Assembly: GCF_000420865.1 (NCBI RefSeq)
Contig: NZ_ATVT01000002.1
Location: 186,001 to 250,000, forward strand
DNA length: 64,000 bases
Reading direction: 5' to 3'
DNA from: Butyrivibrio sp. XPD2006
GTDB lineage: Bacteria > Bacillota > Clostridia > Lachnospirales > Lachnospiraceae
This document shows, one piece after another, positions 35,098 to 45,500 of the stretch. How positions within the stretch are numbered: the first letter of the stretch is position 1; each line of letters begins with the position of its first letter. A program made the position numbers and the translations under genes. Under the pieces are notes generated by a model. That model did no database searches. It saw only the letters and a list, made by a program, of their open reading frames with translations, and was not told where the DNA came from.

Positions 35098-35415
35098 ATG
35101 GAATATAGATTTACAGAAGAAAATTTCGATACAGAAGTACTTGGCAGTGATACACCTGTTCTCGTAGATTTCTACGCTGACTGGTGCGGACCTTGCAAGA
35201 TGATGATGCCTGTTGTCGAGAAGATGGCAGAAGCATACGACGGCAAGATCAAGATTGGCAAGCTCAACGTTGATGAAAACAACGCTATTGCCGGCAAGTA
35301 CGGTGTAATGTCAATCCCCAGCTTCATGGTTTTCAAAAACGGTGAAGTTGTAAACAGCTCAACAGGAGCAATGTCTCAGGCAGCACTTGCTAAAATGCTT
35401 GATGAGGCACTTTAA
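35098..35415 (+). CDS. trxA: Thioredoxin
   Basis: A 105-residue disulfide reductase with the active site WCGPCK near residue 30, preceded by VDFYADWC and followed by the cis-proline region SIPSFMVFKNGE near 73. It reduces protein disulfides in the cytoplasm. Strong AGGAGG ribosome site and a consensus promoter suggest high expression. No thioredoxin reductase is nearby. It stands alone, with a strong terminator after it. Confidence 0.98.
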   Translation: MEYRFTEENFDTEVLGSDTPVLVDFYADWCGPCKMMMPVVEKMAEAYDGKIKIGKLNVDENNAIAGKYGVMSIPSFMVFKNGEVVNSSTGAMSQAALAKMLDEAL

Positions 35416-35456
35416 TTAGCTTTTCACTACACACTCCACATAACACAACCCTCATA

Positions 35457-35491
35457 AAATGGGAGTCTTTGCCAGGCAAAGACTCCCATTT
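35457..35491. terminator. Bidirectional terminator between thioredoxin and GTPase genes
   Basis: A perfect 17-bp inverted repeat AAATGGGAGTCTTTGCC around a single base. Real loop probably includes the inner GCCAGGC. T-runs flank it on both strands, serving the convergent genes. Confidence 0.85.
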
Positions 35492-35506
35492 GTCTATCCG
35501 TATTTC

Positions 35507-36457
35507 TTATAATGACACTACTGAACAGTAATCCTTGAAAATACTGTTAATGTATTCCTTATCCAGACCTTCCCCAATAATGATAAGAACATTTCTGCTA
35601 CTTACTATGGGGCTCAGCTTTATCTCTTTTTCAGTGGCATTGAGCTCCGTCTGAGCATCATCTGAAATCTGTACAAAGCCCTTGATCCTGATGACATGCC
35701 CTGCTCTCTTATCTGCCAAAAGACCTTTCGATATCTCTTTTAACTTATCAAGCGGCATCTTAACATCGAAATAAAAAAGAGGTGTAAACTGCTTGTCCTC
35801 AATCGGCAGCTTAACATAGGACGCATGCCGGTATCCGCAGCTGTTAAGCACATCAAAATCTGCCTTGGTCAGATCGCTTAAAGGCTTTGCCACAATGTCT
35901 TTTGCCGCATCAAAACTCTTGCCTCCAAACTCTTCCATGATCCTATTGACTGTGCCAAGGATCCTGACAGGATCATCATCTTCAGACATTTTGGAAAAGA
36001 CAAGCTTCCCGGCACAGGCAACCTCGGACATAAATATATATCTCTCGAAATCACCAAGATCAGACACCGCCGTGGCATCCACCAGTGAAATGACGTTGCC
36101 TATCTCATACCACCTGTCCAGCGGCTCATCGTAAAGGACATCAAAGAACTCGTCTACATCATAAATACCCGAAGGTTCGATCAGAACCCTGTCGTATCCG
36201 CTCATTCCCATGGATATCAGCTTGGTGCGAAAGCGCCTCCTGTGAGCTTCCTTACCGTCTCCGCCAACAATCATCTCCAGATTACAGTTATCCCCCAGAA
36301 GGTCCTGAAGCATCACCATATCGATGTTCACGGCTCCGTAGTCGTTTTCAATGATGCATATCCTCTCACCCTTTTCAATGAGATACCTTGCATATTCCTT
36401 AATAAATGTCGTTTTCCCTGATCCGAGAAAACCTGTTATCAGATCTATCCTGACCAT
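35507..36457 (-). CDS. CobW/COG0523-type GTPase lacking the CxCC motif
   Basis: A 316-residue P-loop GTPase of the G3E family, which includes metal chaperones and metallocenter insertases. The P-loop GFLGSGKTT lies at residues 9-17, with IIENDYGAVNIDM (switch region) near 36 and YDRVLIEPSG near 90. The metal-binding GCxCC normally found near residue 65 is replaced by IVGGDGKEAHRRRF, with no cysteine. The C-terminal domain (FVQISDDAQTELN) is the short CobW_C type. It starts 10 bp after the NhaC-type antiporter gene, so both form an operon. The metal or other target is unclear. Confidence 0.9.
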   Translation of the reverse strand: MVRIDLITGFLGSGKTTFIKEYARYLIEKGERICIIENDYGAVNIDMVMLQDLLGDNCNLEMIVGGDGKEAHRRRFRTKLISMGMSGYDRVLIEPSGIYDVDEFFDVLYDEPLDRWYEIGNVISLVDATAVSDLGDFERYIFMSEVACAGKLVFSKMSEDDDPVRILGTVNRIMEEFGGKSFDAAKDIVAKPLSDLTKADFDVLNSCGYRHASYVKLPIEDKQFTPLFYFDVKMPLDKLKEISKGLLADKRAGHVIRIKGFVQISDDAQTELNATEKEIKLSPIVSSRNVLIIIGEGLDKEYINSIFKDYCSVVSL

Positions 36458-36467
36458 TTACAGACTC

Positions 36468-37994
36468 CTAAACATCAGCCTTTTTGATCGCAAGAAGTGT
36501 TACAACCATAAGTGCAATACCTATAGGCAGGCATATAAGCCAGTTCCTGATAAATCCGGCAAATACGTATGCCACCATGGAAACCACAGCTGCTGTAAGC
36601 GCATAAGGAAGCTGCGTTGAAACGTGGCTGATATGATTGCACTGAGCACCGGCACTTGCCATGATCGTTGTATCGGAAATCGGTGAGCAGTGATCTCCGC
36701 AGACAGCGCCTGCCATACATGCTGAAATCGCAATGATCATAAGCTCATTGTTCATATCTCCGCCAAAAACATTAACAACGATAGGTATCAGTATTCCAAA
36801 AGTTCCCCAGGAAGTACCTGTTGCAAATGCAAGGAATGCACCAACCACAAATACGATAGCCGGAAGAAGGTTCATAAACGCTCCGTTACCAGCTACATTC
36901 TGTACCATTCCGGCAACATAGTCCTTGGCACCAAGAGAATCTGTCATTGTCTTCAGTGTCCATGCGAATGTAAGAACCAGAATAGCGGGAACCATGCTCT
37001 TAAAGCCTTCCGGTATGGCATTCATGCACTCCGAGAAGCTCAGGACTCTGGTTGCCAGATAGAATATAACTGTTATCAAAAGAGCTACTACCGAACCGTA
37101 AACCAGTCCGACAGAAGCATCTGAATTTGAGAAAGCATCAACGAAATTCTCACCGTCAAAGAAACCGCCGGTATAGATCATTCCGATAACACAGCAGATA
37201 ATAAGTGTGATGATCGGAAGTACAAGGTGTATAACCTTACCCTTTGAAGAAACCGGTGGATGAGGCTGATCTGTAGCTCCTGTCATACTTGAACTCGGCT
37301 CCTTGCCTTCTGCCATTTCCTTAAGCTCTTTAAGCGAATCTCTCTCTACCTTCTTCATTGGACCAAAGTCAAAGTCAGCAAGAGTAAGCGTAAACATCAT
37401 TGCAATTGTTAAGAGCGCATAGAAATTGTAGGGAATAGCCCTTACGAAAAGAGTAAGTCCATTTGCCCCGTCAACGAAGCCTGTAACTGCTGCCGCCCAT
37501 GATGAGATAGGTGCGATGATGCAGACAGGAGCTGCTGTTGCGTCAATGAGGTACGCGAGCTTTTCTCTTGAAATCTTGTGTTTGTCTGTGAGAGGCCTCA
37601 TAACCGATCCTACTGTGAGGCAGTTGAAGTAATCGTCGATAAAGATGAGAACACCGAGAAGAATTGTGGCAATCTGAGCACCCGCCTTGGTCTTAACGTG
37701 CTCAACCGCCCATTTTCCGAAGGCTGCGCTGCCTCCTGCACGGTTCATAAGCATTACCATACTTCCGAGAACCACAAGGAATATGAGAATACCCACATTC
37801 CAGCTGTCGGAGAGCTGGGTGATCATACCGTCTACAAAGACGTGCTCGATTGTGCCGGTGAATGAAAAGCCCGAATAGAGCATTCCTCCGACAACAATTC
37901 CGATAAAAAGAGATGAATAAACCTCTTTGGTGATGAGAGCCAGAGCGATGGCAATGATCGCCGGCAGAAGTGACCAGAAGCTGTTTACAAACAT
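36468..37994 (-). CDS. NhaC-type Na+/H+ antiporter family protein
   Basis: A 508-residue membrane transporter with about 12 helices. Diagnostic stretches are GVLIFIDDYFNCLTVGSVMRP, given here as LIFIDDYFNCLTVGSVM, then YLIDATAAPVCIIAPISSW, GTSWGTFGILIP and GDHCSPISDTTIMASAG. The family includes sodium/proton and malate/lactate or amino-acid-linked antiporters, so the substrate should be taken as likely Na+/H+ only. It is the first gene of an operon with the GTPase gene. A hydrophilic loop near residues 225-245 (EGKEPSSSMTGATDQPHPP) is unique to this copy or close relatives. Confidence 0.93.
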   Translation of the reverse strand: MFVNSFWSLLPAIIAIALALITKEVYSSLFIGIVVGGMLYSGFSFTGTIEHVFVDGMITQLSDSWNVGILIFLVVLGSMVMLMNRAGGSAAFGKWAVEHVKTKAGAQIATILLGVLIFIDDYFNCLTVGSVMRPLTDKHKISREKLAYLIDATAAPVCIIAPISSWAAAVTGFVDGANGLTLFVRAIPYNFYALLTIAMMFTLTLADFDFGPMKKVERDSLKELKEMAEGKEPSSSMTGATDQPHPPVSSKGKVIHLVLPIITLIICCVIGMIYTGGFFDGENFVDAFSNSDASVGLVYGSVVALLITVIFYLATRVLSFSECMNAIPEGFKSMVPAILVLTFAWTLKTMTDSLGAKDYVAGMVQNVAGNGAFMNLLPAIVFVVGAFLAFATGTSWGTFGILIPIVVNVFGGDMNNELMIIAISACMAGAVCGDHCSPISDTTIMASAGAQCNHISHVSTQLPYALTAAVVSMVAYVFAGFIRNWLICLPIGIALMVVTLLAIKKADV

Positions 37995-38076
37995 ATTATT
38001 TCTCCCCCTTATATACTATATGAAAACAATTATATAACCACTGCGGTGAAATTTCTATACTTTAAAGCACTAAAAT

Positions 38077-38100
38077 GGAGAAGGCCGCAAGACCTTCTCC
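38077..38100 (-). terminator. Probable terminator of the first aldo/keto reductase gene
   Basis: Stem GGAGAAGG / CCTTCTCC with an 8-nt loop, followed on the minus strand by a short ATTTTA. The weak T-tract lowers confidence. Confidence 0.6.
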
Positions 38101-38120
38101 GCTTTATATGCATTAATTGT

Positions 38121-39242
38121 TTACTCACCCAGTATTTCTGCGGCTTCCTTCATAAGATCTATGATAGGAAGATGCTGAGGACATACTCCCTCGCACTGTC
38201 CGCAGGCAATACAATCTGATGCCTTACCGCTTCTCTGGATAAGTCCTGAATAGAAGTTCTTGGATCTCCAGTCATCCGGAGTACGGCGCAGCGTGTTGAT
38301 AGTCCTGAATACATCAGGAATGCTGATCTGCATAGGGCATCCGGGAGTGCAGTACTTGCAGGCTGTACATCCGATCTGAGGAACCTCAAGGAGCTTTGCA
38401 GTAACTTCATTTACTACAGCTGTTTCCTCATCTGTAAGAGGCTCGAAGTTTTTAAAGGTATTTAAGTTATCCTCCATCTGTGCCTCATCTGACATACCTG
38501 AAAGGATAGTCATGATCCCCGGCTGGGAAGCTACGAACCTGAGAGCCCAGGAAGCTACTGATTTATCAGGTCTCTTTGCCTTAAACATTGCCTCTGCCTC
38601 AGGTACCATCTTTGCAAGAGCTCCGCCCTTGACAGGCTCCATGATGACCATAGGAATGTTTCTTGCACGGAGGATCTCATAGAGCTCCTGACTCCTTACA
38701 ACAGGATTTGTTCTGTCCAGATAGTTGTACTGGATCTGTACGAACTCAATCTCAGGGTGATTATCAACAATCTCTGTAAGAAGCTCAGGGCTTCCGTGGA
38801 ACGAGAATCCGAAGTGCTTTATCTTGCCCTCTTCTCTTTTCTTAACACCCCACTCAAAGCAGTTGTACTTAACGTAAGTATCGTAGTTGTTTCCTTCCTC
38901 GATGGAGTGAAGCAGATAGAAGTCAAAATAATCTACTCCGGCTCTCTCGAGCTGCTCGTTAAAGATTCTCTCGACATCATCTTCCTTCTTGATCTCCCAT
39001 GCAGGAAGCTTGGTTGCCAGTGTAAAGCTGTCCCTGGGATGACGCTTAACGAGAGCTTCTCTCGCCTCAACTTCACTCTTTCCTCCGTGGTAAACATAAG
39101 CAGTATCAAAATAGGTCAGCCCTGCCTCCAGATACTTGTCTACCATTCTGCATACCTGCTCATGATCGATAACACCGTCATTTTCAGGCAGTCTCATAAG
39201 TCCAAAGCCAAGCTTTGGCATCTTGCTCAGATCAATACTCAT
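38121..39242 (-). CDS. Aldo/keto reductase with C-terminal 4Fe-4S ferredoxin domain
   Basis: A 373-residue oxidoreductase. The TIM-barrel aldo/keto reductase part shows FGLMRLP, FDTAYVYHGGKSE (catalytic Asp/Tyr), TLATKLP (Lys) and YFDFYLLHSIE (His). Residues about 290-370 bind two clusters: CTACKYCTPGCPM and CIACGQCEGVCPQ. Such fusions are common in anaerobes; the substrate is unknown. The start at 39242 has AAGGAG 7 nt ahead, while the Met two codons earlier would overlap the ribosome site. It is divergent from a second enzyme of the same type, so the pair may share regulation. Confidence 0.92.
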   Translation of the reverse strand: MSIDLSKMPKLGFGLMRLPENDGVIDHEQVCRMVDKYLEAGLTYFDTAYVYHGGKSEVEAREALVKRHPRDSFTLATKLPAWEIKKEDDVERIFNEQLERAGVDYFDFYLLHSIEEGNNYDTYVKYNCFEWGVKKREEGKIKHFGFSFHGSPELLTEIVDNHPEIEFVQIQYNYLDRTNPVVRSQELYEILRARNIPMVIMEPVKGGALAKMVPEAEAMFKAKRPDKSVASWALRFVASQPGIMTILSGMSDEAQMEDNLNTFKNFEPLTDEETAVVNEVTAKLLEVPQIGCTACKYCTPGCPMQISIPDVFRTINTLRRTPDDWRSKNFYSGLIQRSGKASDCIACGQCEGVCPQHLPIIDLMKEAAEILGE

Positions 39243-39469
39243 AGTCATTCTCCTTTTATCTGTCCTTTCCGCAGTTAAAGGGCTACTGTATATAATATTT
39301 TATCATATCAATTTGCATATAAATACGCTTCTATTTTTTGTCATACTGCCATGATTATCACCTTGAATATGACCGGTTAATATTATATAATGATTCATAT
39401 ATTTTGTGCAATTATATTGTACACATCTCGGCACGTTTATGTTTGATAATTCAGGAAGGAATTCAGGTT

Positions 39470-40651
39470 ATGGAGTACAGGCAGAGCAAAACCGGAGAGC
39501 CCATATCAATACTGGGCTACGGCTGTATGAGATTCACCACCAAGGGTGGCGGCATTGACATTGATAAGGCAGAAAAAGAGATAATGGCGGCTTATAACGC
39601 CGGCGTCAATTATTATGATACTGCCTATGTTTATTCGGGAAGTGAAGCAGCCCTTGGCGAGATTCTTGAGAGAAACGGCATAAGAGACAAGGTAAATATT
39701 GCAACCAAGCTTCCGCAGTATCTTGTAGGGAGCAGAGCTGCACTGGATAAGTATTTTGATGAGGAGCTCAGGCGCCTTCGCACCGACCATGTTGACTACT
39801 ATCTCATGCACCACATGACTGCCATGAACCAGTGGGACAAGCTTGAGAACGTCGGTATCAGAGAGTGGGTGGCCGAGAAGAAGGCATCAGGCCAGATCAG
39901 GAACATAGGCTTTTCTTACCACGGAAACACAGAGGATTTCATAGGAATCCTTGATGCATACGACTGGGACTTCTGCCAGATTCAGTACAATTATGTTGAT
40001 GAACACACACAGGCCGGCAGAAAGGGTCTTTTGCATGCAGCAGAGAAGAATATCCCTGTTGTCATCATGGAACCTCTTCGCGGAGGTAAGCTTGTAAACC
40101 AGCTTCCCGAGAAGGCAAAAGAGCTTATAGCTTCCCAGGACAACGGTTACACTCCTGCAGAATACGGCCTTCGCTGGCTTTGGAATCAGAAGGAAGTAAC
40201 TTGTGTTCTTTCAGGAATGAATTCAATCGATATGGTAGAGGAAAACTGCAGGATCGCATCTTCGGCAAAAGCAGACTCTTTTACCGAAAAAGATTTTGAA
40301 GTTATAGACAAGGTAAAACAGATAATCTCTGAGACCGAACTTGTCGGCTGTACCGGATGCAGATACTGTATGCCATGTCCAAGAGGCGTTGACATCCCGG
40401 CGCTGTTCAGGAGCTACAACATGACCACAGTAGAGGGCAAATCAGCCGCCAGATTCGAATATGCCCAGTATGTCGGACTGAAAAAAGATCCTGCATTTGC
40501 AACTCAGTGTATCGGTTGCGGAAAGTGTGAACAGCACTGCCCTCAGAGCATTCCTATCAGGGAAAAACTTAAGGAAGCTGACAGAGTTATACGTCCTCTT
40601 CCCTACAAGATCGGTATAAACCTGGTCAGAAAATTTATGCTCAGATCATGA
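39470..40651 (+). CDS. Aldo/keto reductase with C-terminal 4Fe-4S ferredoxin domain (second copy)
   Basis: A 393-residue paralogue of the divergent neighbour, with the same domain order: GYGCMRFTTKGGG, YYDTAYVYSGSE, NIATKLPQ, VDYYLMHHM, then CTGCRYCMPCPRGVDIP and CIGCGKCEQHCPQ. The cysteine spacing of the first cluster (CPRGVDIP in place of GCPM) differs from its neighbour, so the two are not recent duplicates. The start at 39470 follows AAGGA; the frame is open 44 codons further upstream but without a ribosome site. Substrate unknown. A terminator follows. Confidence 0.92.
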   Translation: MEYRQSKTGEPISILGYGCMRFTTKGGGIDIDKAEKEIMAAYNAGVNYYDTAYVYSGSEAALGEILERNGIRDKVNIATKLPQYLVGSRAALDKYFDEELRRLRTDHVDYYLMHHMTAMNQWDKLENVGIREWVAEKKASGQIRNIGFSYHGNTEDFIGILDAYDWDFCQIQYNYVDEHTQAGRKGLLHAAEKNIPVVIMEPLRGGKLVNQLPEKAKELIASQDNGYTPAEYGLRWLWNQKEVTCVLSGMNSIDMVEENCRIASSAKADSFTEKDFEVIDKVKQIISETELVGCTGCRYCMPCPRGVDIPALFRSYNMTTVEGKSAARFEYAQYVGLKKDPAFATQCIGCGKCEQHCPQSIPIREKLKEADRVIRPLPYKIGINLVRKFMLRS

Positions 40652-40667
40652 TAAAAACTATTACACT

Positions 40668-40701
40668 AAAGCGTAGAGAAATCTTACTCTGCGCTTTTTG
40701 T
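40668..40701 (+). terminator. Terminator of the second aldo/keto reductase gene
   Basis: AAAGCGTAGAG pairs with CTCTGCGCTTT (one mismatch) around an 8-nt loop, followed by a T-run. Confidence 0.85.
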
Positions 40702-40709
40702 GTTATAAT
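40701..40709 (+). promoter_or_regulatory. Extended -10 promoter of the sugar-sensor GGDEF gene
   Basis: TGTTATAAT is a perfect extended -10, 20 bp ahead of the ATG at 40730, with an AGAGG ribosome site in between. Confidence 0.6.
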
Positions 40710-40729
40710 TTTTATCAGAGGTAATTGTC

Positions 40730-42571
40730 ATGATAAACGGCAAAAAAATAGTTGCTTTATGCACATATAGAATACATGATTCCCAGGTTTTTACCTTTAT
40801 AACGGAGTTCAATGACCTTTTAAAGAAGCTTGACGCCGGTCTGTTTGTCTATGCCATAAACGCTGAGATTGGCAACAGATGCGGTTTCCTTGCAGAGACT
40901 TCAGTATATGACCTTATCCCCTTTGACAAAGTAGATCTGGTCGTGATCATGGATGAGAAGATAAAGAGCCGGGAGACTGTTCTTAAGATCATAGGAAATG
41001 CCAAAAAAGCTGATATTCCCGTCATAGTCGTAGACGGCGAGTACGAAGATGTATATACCGTAAACTTTGACTACAGGACAGGATTTGAAACTGTTGTAAG
41101 ACACGTCATTGAGGACCACAGATCGATCCGTCCGCATTTCATGGCAGGTAAGAGAAACAATAAGTATTCCATTGAGCGATTTGAAGTTTTCAAGGAAGTT
41201 CTTGCCGATAATAACATCCCCTATGACGATTCGATGCTCAGCTACGGAGATTTCTGGTCTATTCCTTCGCGTGCAGCAACGGAGGAGATTTTGAAAAGAG
41301 ACGTCCTTCCCGATGCGATCATCTGTGCAAACGACATCATGGCCATCAATGTCTGCGATGTCCTGACTACCCACATGAAAATGGTTCCGGGAGAAGTCAT
41401 GGTCACAGGTTTTGACGGGCTTGATGAAGCCTCTCTTGCAACTCCGGGTGTCACTACGGCCAAATGCAGCAGCGTGGATCTGGCAAAAGCCGTCATAGAA
41501 GCTGTAAAAGATGCTTTTGAAGGCAAACCTGTGCGGCACATAGATGTCATTCCGGAATTTCTCCCAAATGAGTCCTGCGGTTGTCCGCGTTGCGCTCCCA
41601 GCGCCATCTCTGCAGTGCACAGCTTTAACAACAGATTCTATCATCATCAGGATGATCAACATATCATGCAGGACTTCACATCAAGGATCATCAGCAGCGA
41701 ATCGCTTGAGGACTGCCTTGATTACCTGCGCAGCCCAATTTCAAACAACATGTGCATTGTACTGGACGCTGCCTGCCTGAACGAGGAAATCAACTATTTC
41801 CTCGAGGACACCGATACCGATAAAAAGGTTCTTATCTATGACTCCTATATCGATGAAGACAGGGTAACGCCTTTTGATATGGATTGCGTAGTACCTCACC
41901 TGGATGAGCTGCTTGAAAAGGGTTATCCTCTGATATTCAATGCCCTTGAATATATGAGAAAGTCTCCTGGCTTTATATGCTACTCTTTTACCGGATATGA
42001 GATGATCGATTACTCCAAGACCGCCTCTCTTACCAGCACCATCAGCATGGGTCTTGGAAGTTATATAAACATGCGCTACCAGCTCTTTATCAGAGATAAG
42101 ATCCAGCGTATGTACCAAAACGATGCTCTTACAGGTCTTTATACGAGGCTTGCGTTCTACTCCAAATATGAGGATCTCAAAGAAGATCCTTCCAACATTG
42201 GAAAGGACGTCACTGTTATCATGGCCGACTTAAACGGCCTGAAAAAGATAAACGATAACTTTGGACACTCAGCGGGTGACGAAGCGATCAAGGCTGTGGC
42301 AACAAGATTAAAAGAAAACTGTCCTGAAGATGCACTGTGTCTTAGGCACGGCGGCGACGAAATGGTTGCTCTGATACTTGGTCCCTGTGATCCTGACAGG
42401 ATAAAGGCAGGCATTGACGAGGGCCTGAAAAAGGATACCGAAAGACTTGGCATTGTGGTCTCCGCCAGCATCGGAGTATACGTCACAAAGTTTGACAACG
42501 AACTTGACCTGAACAAAGCAATAAACTATGCAGATGAACAGATGTATAAGATCAAAAAGCAGTCGAAATGA
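40730..42571 (+). CDS. Cytoplasmic sugar-sensor diguanylate cyclase
   Basis: A 613-residue protein without signal peptide or membrane helix. Residues 1-285 are a LacI/periplasmic-binding fold (AICANDIMAINVCDVL, VMVTGFDGLDEASLATPGVTT) without a DNA-binding domain. A short Cys-rich joint (ESCGCPRC) follows, then about 150 residues of unknown fold, and a C-terminal GGDEF domain (DALTGLYTRLAF, ADLNGLKKINDNFGHSAG, LRHGGDEMVALI). The signature reads GGDEM, which may weaken but not abolish activity. No RxxD inhibitory site is evident. Predicted to make cyclic-di-GMP on binding an intracellular sugar or nucleoside; ligand unknown. Confidence 0.9.
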   Translation: MINGKKIVALCTYRIHDSQVFTFITEFNDLLKKLDAGLFVYAINAEIGNRCGFLAETSVYDLIPFDKVDLVVIMDEKIKSRETVLKIIGNAKKADIPVIVVDGEYEDVYTVNFDYRTGFETVVRHVIEDHRSIRPHFMAGKRNNKYSIERFEVFKEVLADNNIPYDDSMLSYGDFWSIPSRAATEEILKRDVLPDAIICANDIMAINVCDVLTTHMKMVPGEVMVTGFDGLDEASLATPGVTTAKCSSVDLAKAVIEAVKDAFEGKPVRHIDVIPEFLPNESCGCPRCAPSAISAVHSFNNRFYHHQDDQHIMQDFTSRIISSESLEDCLDYLRSPISNNMCIVLDAACLNEEINYFLEDTDTDKKVLIYDSYIDEDRVTPFDMDCVVPHLDELLEKGYPLIFNALEYMRKSPGFICYSFTGYEMIDYSKTASLTSTISMGLGSYINMRYQLFIRDKIQRMYQNDALTGLYTRLAFYSKYEDLKEDPSNIGKDVTVIMADLNGLKKINDNFGHSAGDEAIKAVATRLKENCPEDALCLRHGGDEMVALILGPCDPDRIKAGIDEGLKKDTERLGIVVSASIGVYVTKFDNELDLNKAINYADEQMYKIKKQSK

Positions 42572-42586
42572 TCGGCTGCTTTTTTG
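42554..42586 (+). terminator. Terminator overlapping the end of the sugar-sensor GGDEF gene
   Basis: AAAAAGCAGTCGA pairs with TCGGCTGCTTTTT around 5 nt, followed by more T. The left arm lies in the last codons of the gene. Confidence 0.9.
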
Positions 42587-42598
42587 TATCAGTTCTGT

Positions 42599-45500
42599 TT
42601 ACTTTTTCAGGTCCGCTTTATTCTTGTACATGTTCTTGTCCGCTCTTTCAAATACGGTGGATACCTTCTTATCCCTCCTGTACCTGGCGGCTCCGGCTGC
42701 GATCACAACCTTTCCGTTTGCTTTGTTCTTCCGGTTGATCTTCTCAATCTTTTCCATTTTTTCATCGAGATTCTCATAATCCTCTCCGTCAACAACAACT
42801 ACAAACTCATCGCCTCCGAGTCTGAATACCGGGCTGTGAGTGAAGGTCTTGCAAATGATCTTACAGCCATCCTTGATGTACCTGTCACCGGCCTGATGGC
42901 CTTTTGTATCATTTATGAGTTTAAGGTCATTGAGATCGAATACCGCAATTGCAAATTCAGGACATGCCCCCTGGGAGATTTCTTTGTCTATACTCTGTTC
43001 CATATCCGCGTAGGCATGCTTGTTCTTAACGCCTGTAAGCTCATCAATATTCGCCTCTTCTCTTGCTGCCATAAGATTGAAATTGTATTCCTGTTCTTTC
43101 CTTGTCTCACGGTCGACATTTAAAAGGCCCATGATGATCTTATCTTCTGAGTTTTCATGGATCAGATTTGCTCTGATCTGTACATATACAGGCTTTTTAT
43201 CCAGCACAAGCCGATAATTCAAAGTAAAAATTCCATCTTCCTCTATGCGCTTTAATACAATTTCTTTCTGAAGTCTGCTGCAGAAAACCGGATAATCATC
43301 CTTGAATATCACTCTTTCTCCGGCTTTAATTGTCTCTGCAAAAAAGTCTGTTCCCTGTGCAGAAGTACCCAGCGTATCATAATACTCTTTTGAACTGTAA
43401 AGAGAGAAGTCTTCGCTAACAGGGTCAATAATATAAATAGCCATGTAATCTCCGGAAAGAGCACTGATCCTGGAATAAATAAGGCTCTCTTCCCTGAGCT
43501 TTTCCATTGCCTCTTTTTGCTTCATCTGAGCATCAACATTGTTTATGCCTATTATGATCTCGTTTCTTCTGTCTCTGACAGGAACTATTTTCATGTTGAC
43601 GTAAACGGGATTATCATCTGTCACGATTCTGTAGGTATGCGTAAAGCTGCCGTTTGTATCAAGGCTATTTACGATGTTTTCTTTATTGAAAACCCTGAAG
43701 AACTCATCAAGATCATCCTTAAAGATCTTATCCACAGCATCTTTTTTGCACTCTTCAAAGAAGTTACTACCGTGTCTTTCGACAGTAACTTCGCGGTTGA
43801 GGCCGTCAGGTGTATATTCGGTAAATTCTCCTGATTCTATGTTTGCAAAGTACAGGTTTACATAGTCCTCCGTCAGGGCTCTTGCTATATAATTATATGT
43901 GAGTCCTGCATTACTCTTGGAATTGTCAGTAATTGACAAAATGACAAGCGCTACTGCCGCCACATCCGTTATGGGATTTACTGCAATTCTTCTCATGAAC
44001 ATCTGAATACTCATGCCGTTTGCACTTATATCGTCAATGAAGTTCCTGCGACCGTCCCGCGCACATTGAACTATCGATTTTAATGTATAGCCTCCCGGAA
44101 ATCCGGTGTATTCGCCTATCTTAAACTGTTTTCTTGAAAGGCGTCCCGGGAATGCTTTTTCAAAAAACTCCCTGAAGGATTGATTACAACGGATAATGGA
44201 CATGGTTTTATCATCCACTTCCATCAAAACCATTGGCATTGTATCGAAGTAGTTGGAAAGCGTATCATCATCGAACCTTGATATCGAAAGATCATACAGG
44301 TTGACATTACCTATCTGAACGTAGTAATCCGTTTCTGCAGGATTTTCAAACATCTCAGCATCGATAGTCAGTCTCTTATCAAGTATTTCCTTCATAGAAA
44401 GAGGCTTTGCAAAATAGAATCCCTGAAGTTTGGTACATCCTACTTCCTTTAGGAAATCCATCTGCTCTTCATTCTCAACACCCTCAGCAATGGTTTCCAT
44501 TCCAAGAGCCATAGCCATTCTTACAATTTCTGTGATTATGATCTTACTGCTCTTTGTCTCACCGATCTGACTGACAAAAAGCATATCTATCTTAATGAGA
44601 TCAAAGGGAATCTTCTGCAAAACAACAGGGGATGAATATCCGCTTCCGTAGTCATCCATCCATACCGTAAAACCAAGTTCCTTAAATCTCGCCACCTGCT
44701 GAGCCATATAGTCGATATCATCAGCAATGGCGCTCTCTGTTATCTCTATGATCAGCTTGTCTCTGCCAAGCTTTGACTGATCAACACGTCTTCTAATCTC
44801 CTCAACAAGATCACAGGTATAGAAATCTGATCTTGAGAAGTTTACAGACTCGGGCACAACAAATACTCCATGCCCCATTTGTCCCTGCAGCTTTTCCAGA
44901 ACTTTGTCGACCATATAAAGATCGAGTTTATAAATGCTGTTGGCCTCCTCAAGTACGGGAATAAACTCATCGGGACTGAAAGTTCCTCTTTCGGGATCTA
45001 TCCATCTGGCAAGAGCTTCTTCATTACACACATGGTCATTGGCAGCCCTGAATATCGGCTGATGATATATCTGAATCCACTCCTCTTCAAGAGCCCTGTC
45101 CAGATTCTCAACAATATACCTTTCTTTCTCGAGCTGAGCCACCATTGATTTGTCAAAATAGTATACGTGGCCATCAAAGGTTTTTTTGTCGGAATCGCAG
45201 GCAAGCTTTGCTCTGTCACAGGCCGCACTGATCGTGACATCATCACTGTCATAGTAATAGACGCCGACTCTGAGAGGCATGCTCTTGCCGCCGTTGATAT
45301 TTTTGGACTCTTCGATTATAGATTCACAGATTTCTCCGACTCCTTCGGAATCAGTGAAGACGCAGAAATGATCTGCGCTGAATCTGCTGCAGTTCTGATT
45401 GCTGAAATGCTTTATGAGAATCTTTGAAAAAGCAACCAGAAAACGGTCTCCTTCCTCCATTCCGTATTTCTGGTTATAGCTCTTCATTCCGTTGAAATCA

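Noticed and set aside
40901-41662. 253-residue minus-strand frame opposite the sugar-sensor gene
   Set aside because: Antisense of a well-supported gene, with no ribosome site and unusual composition.
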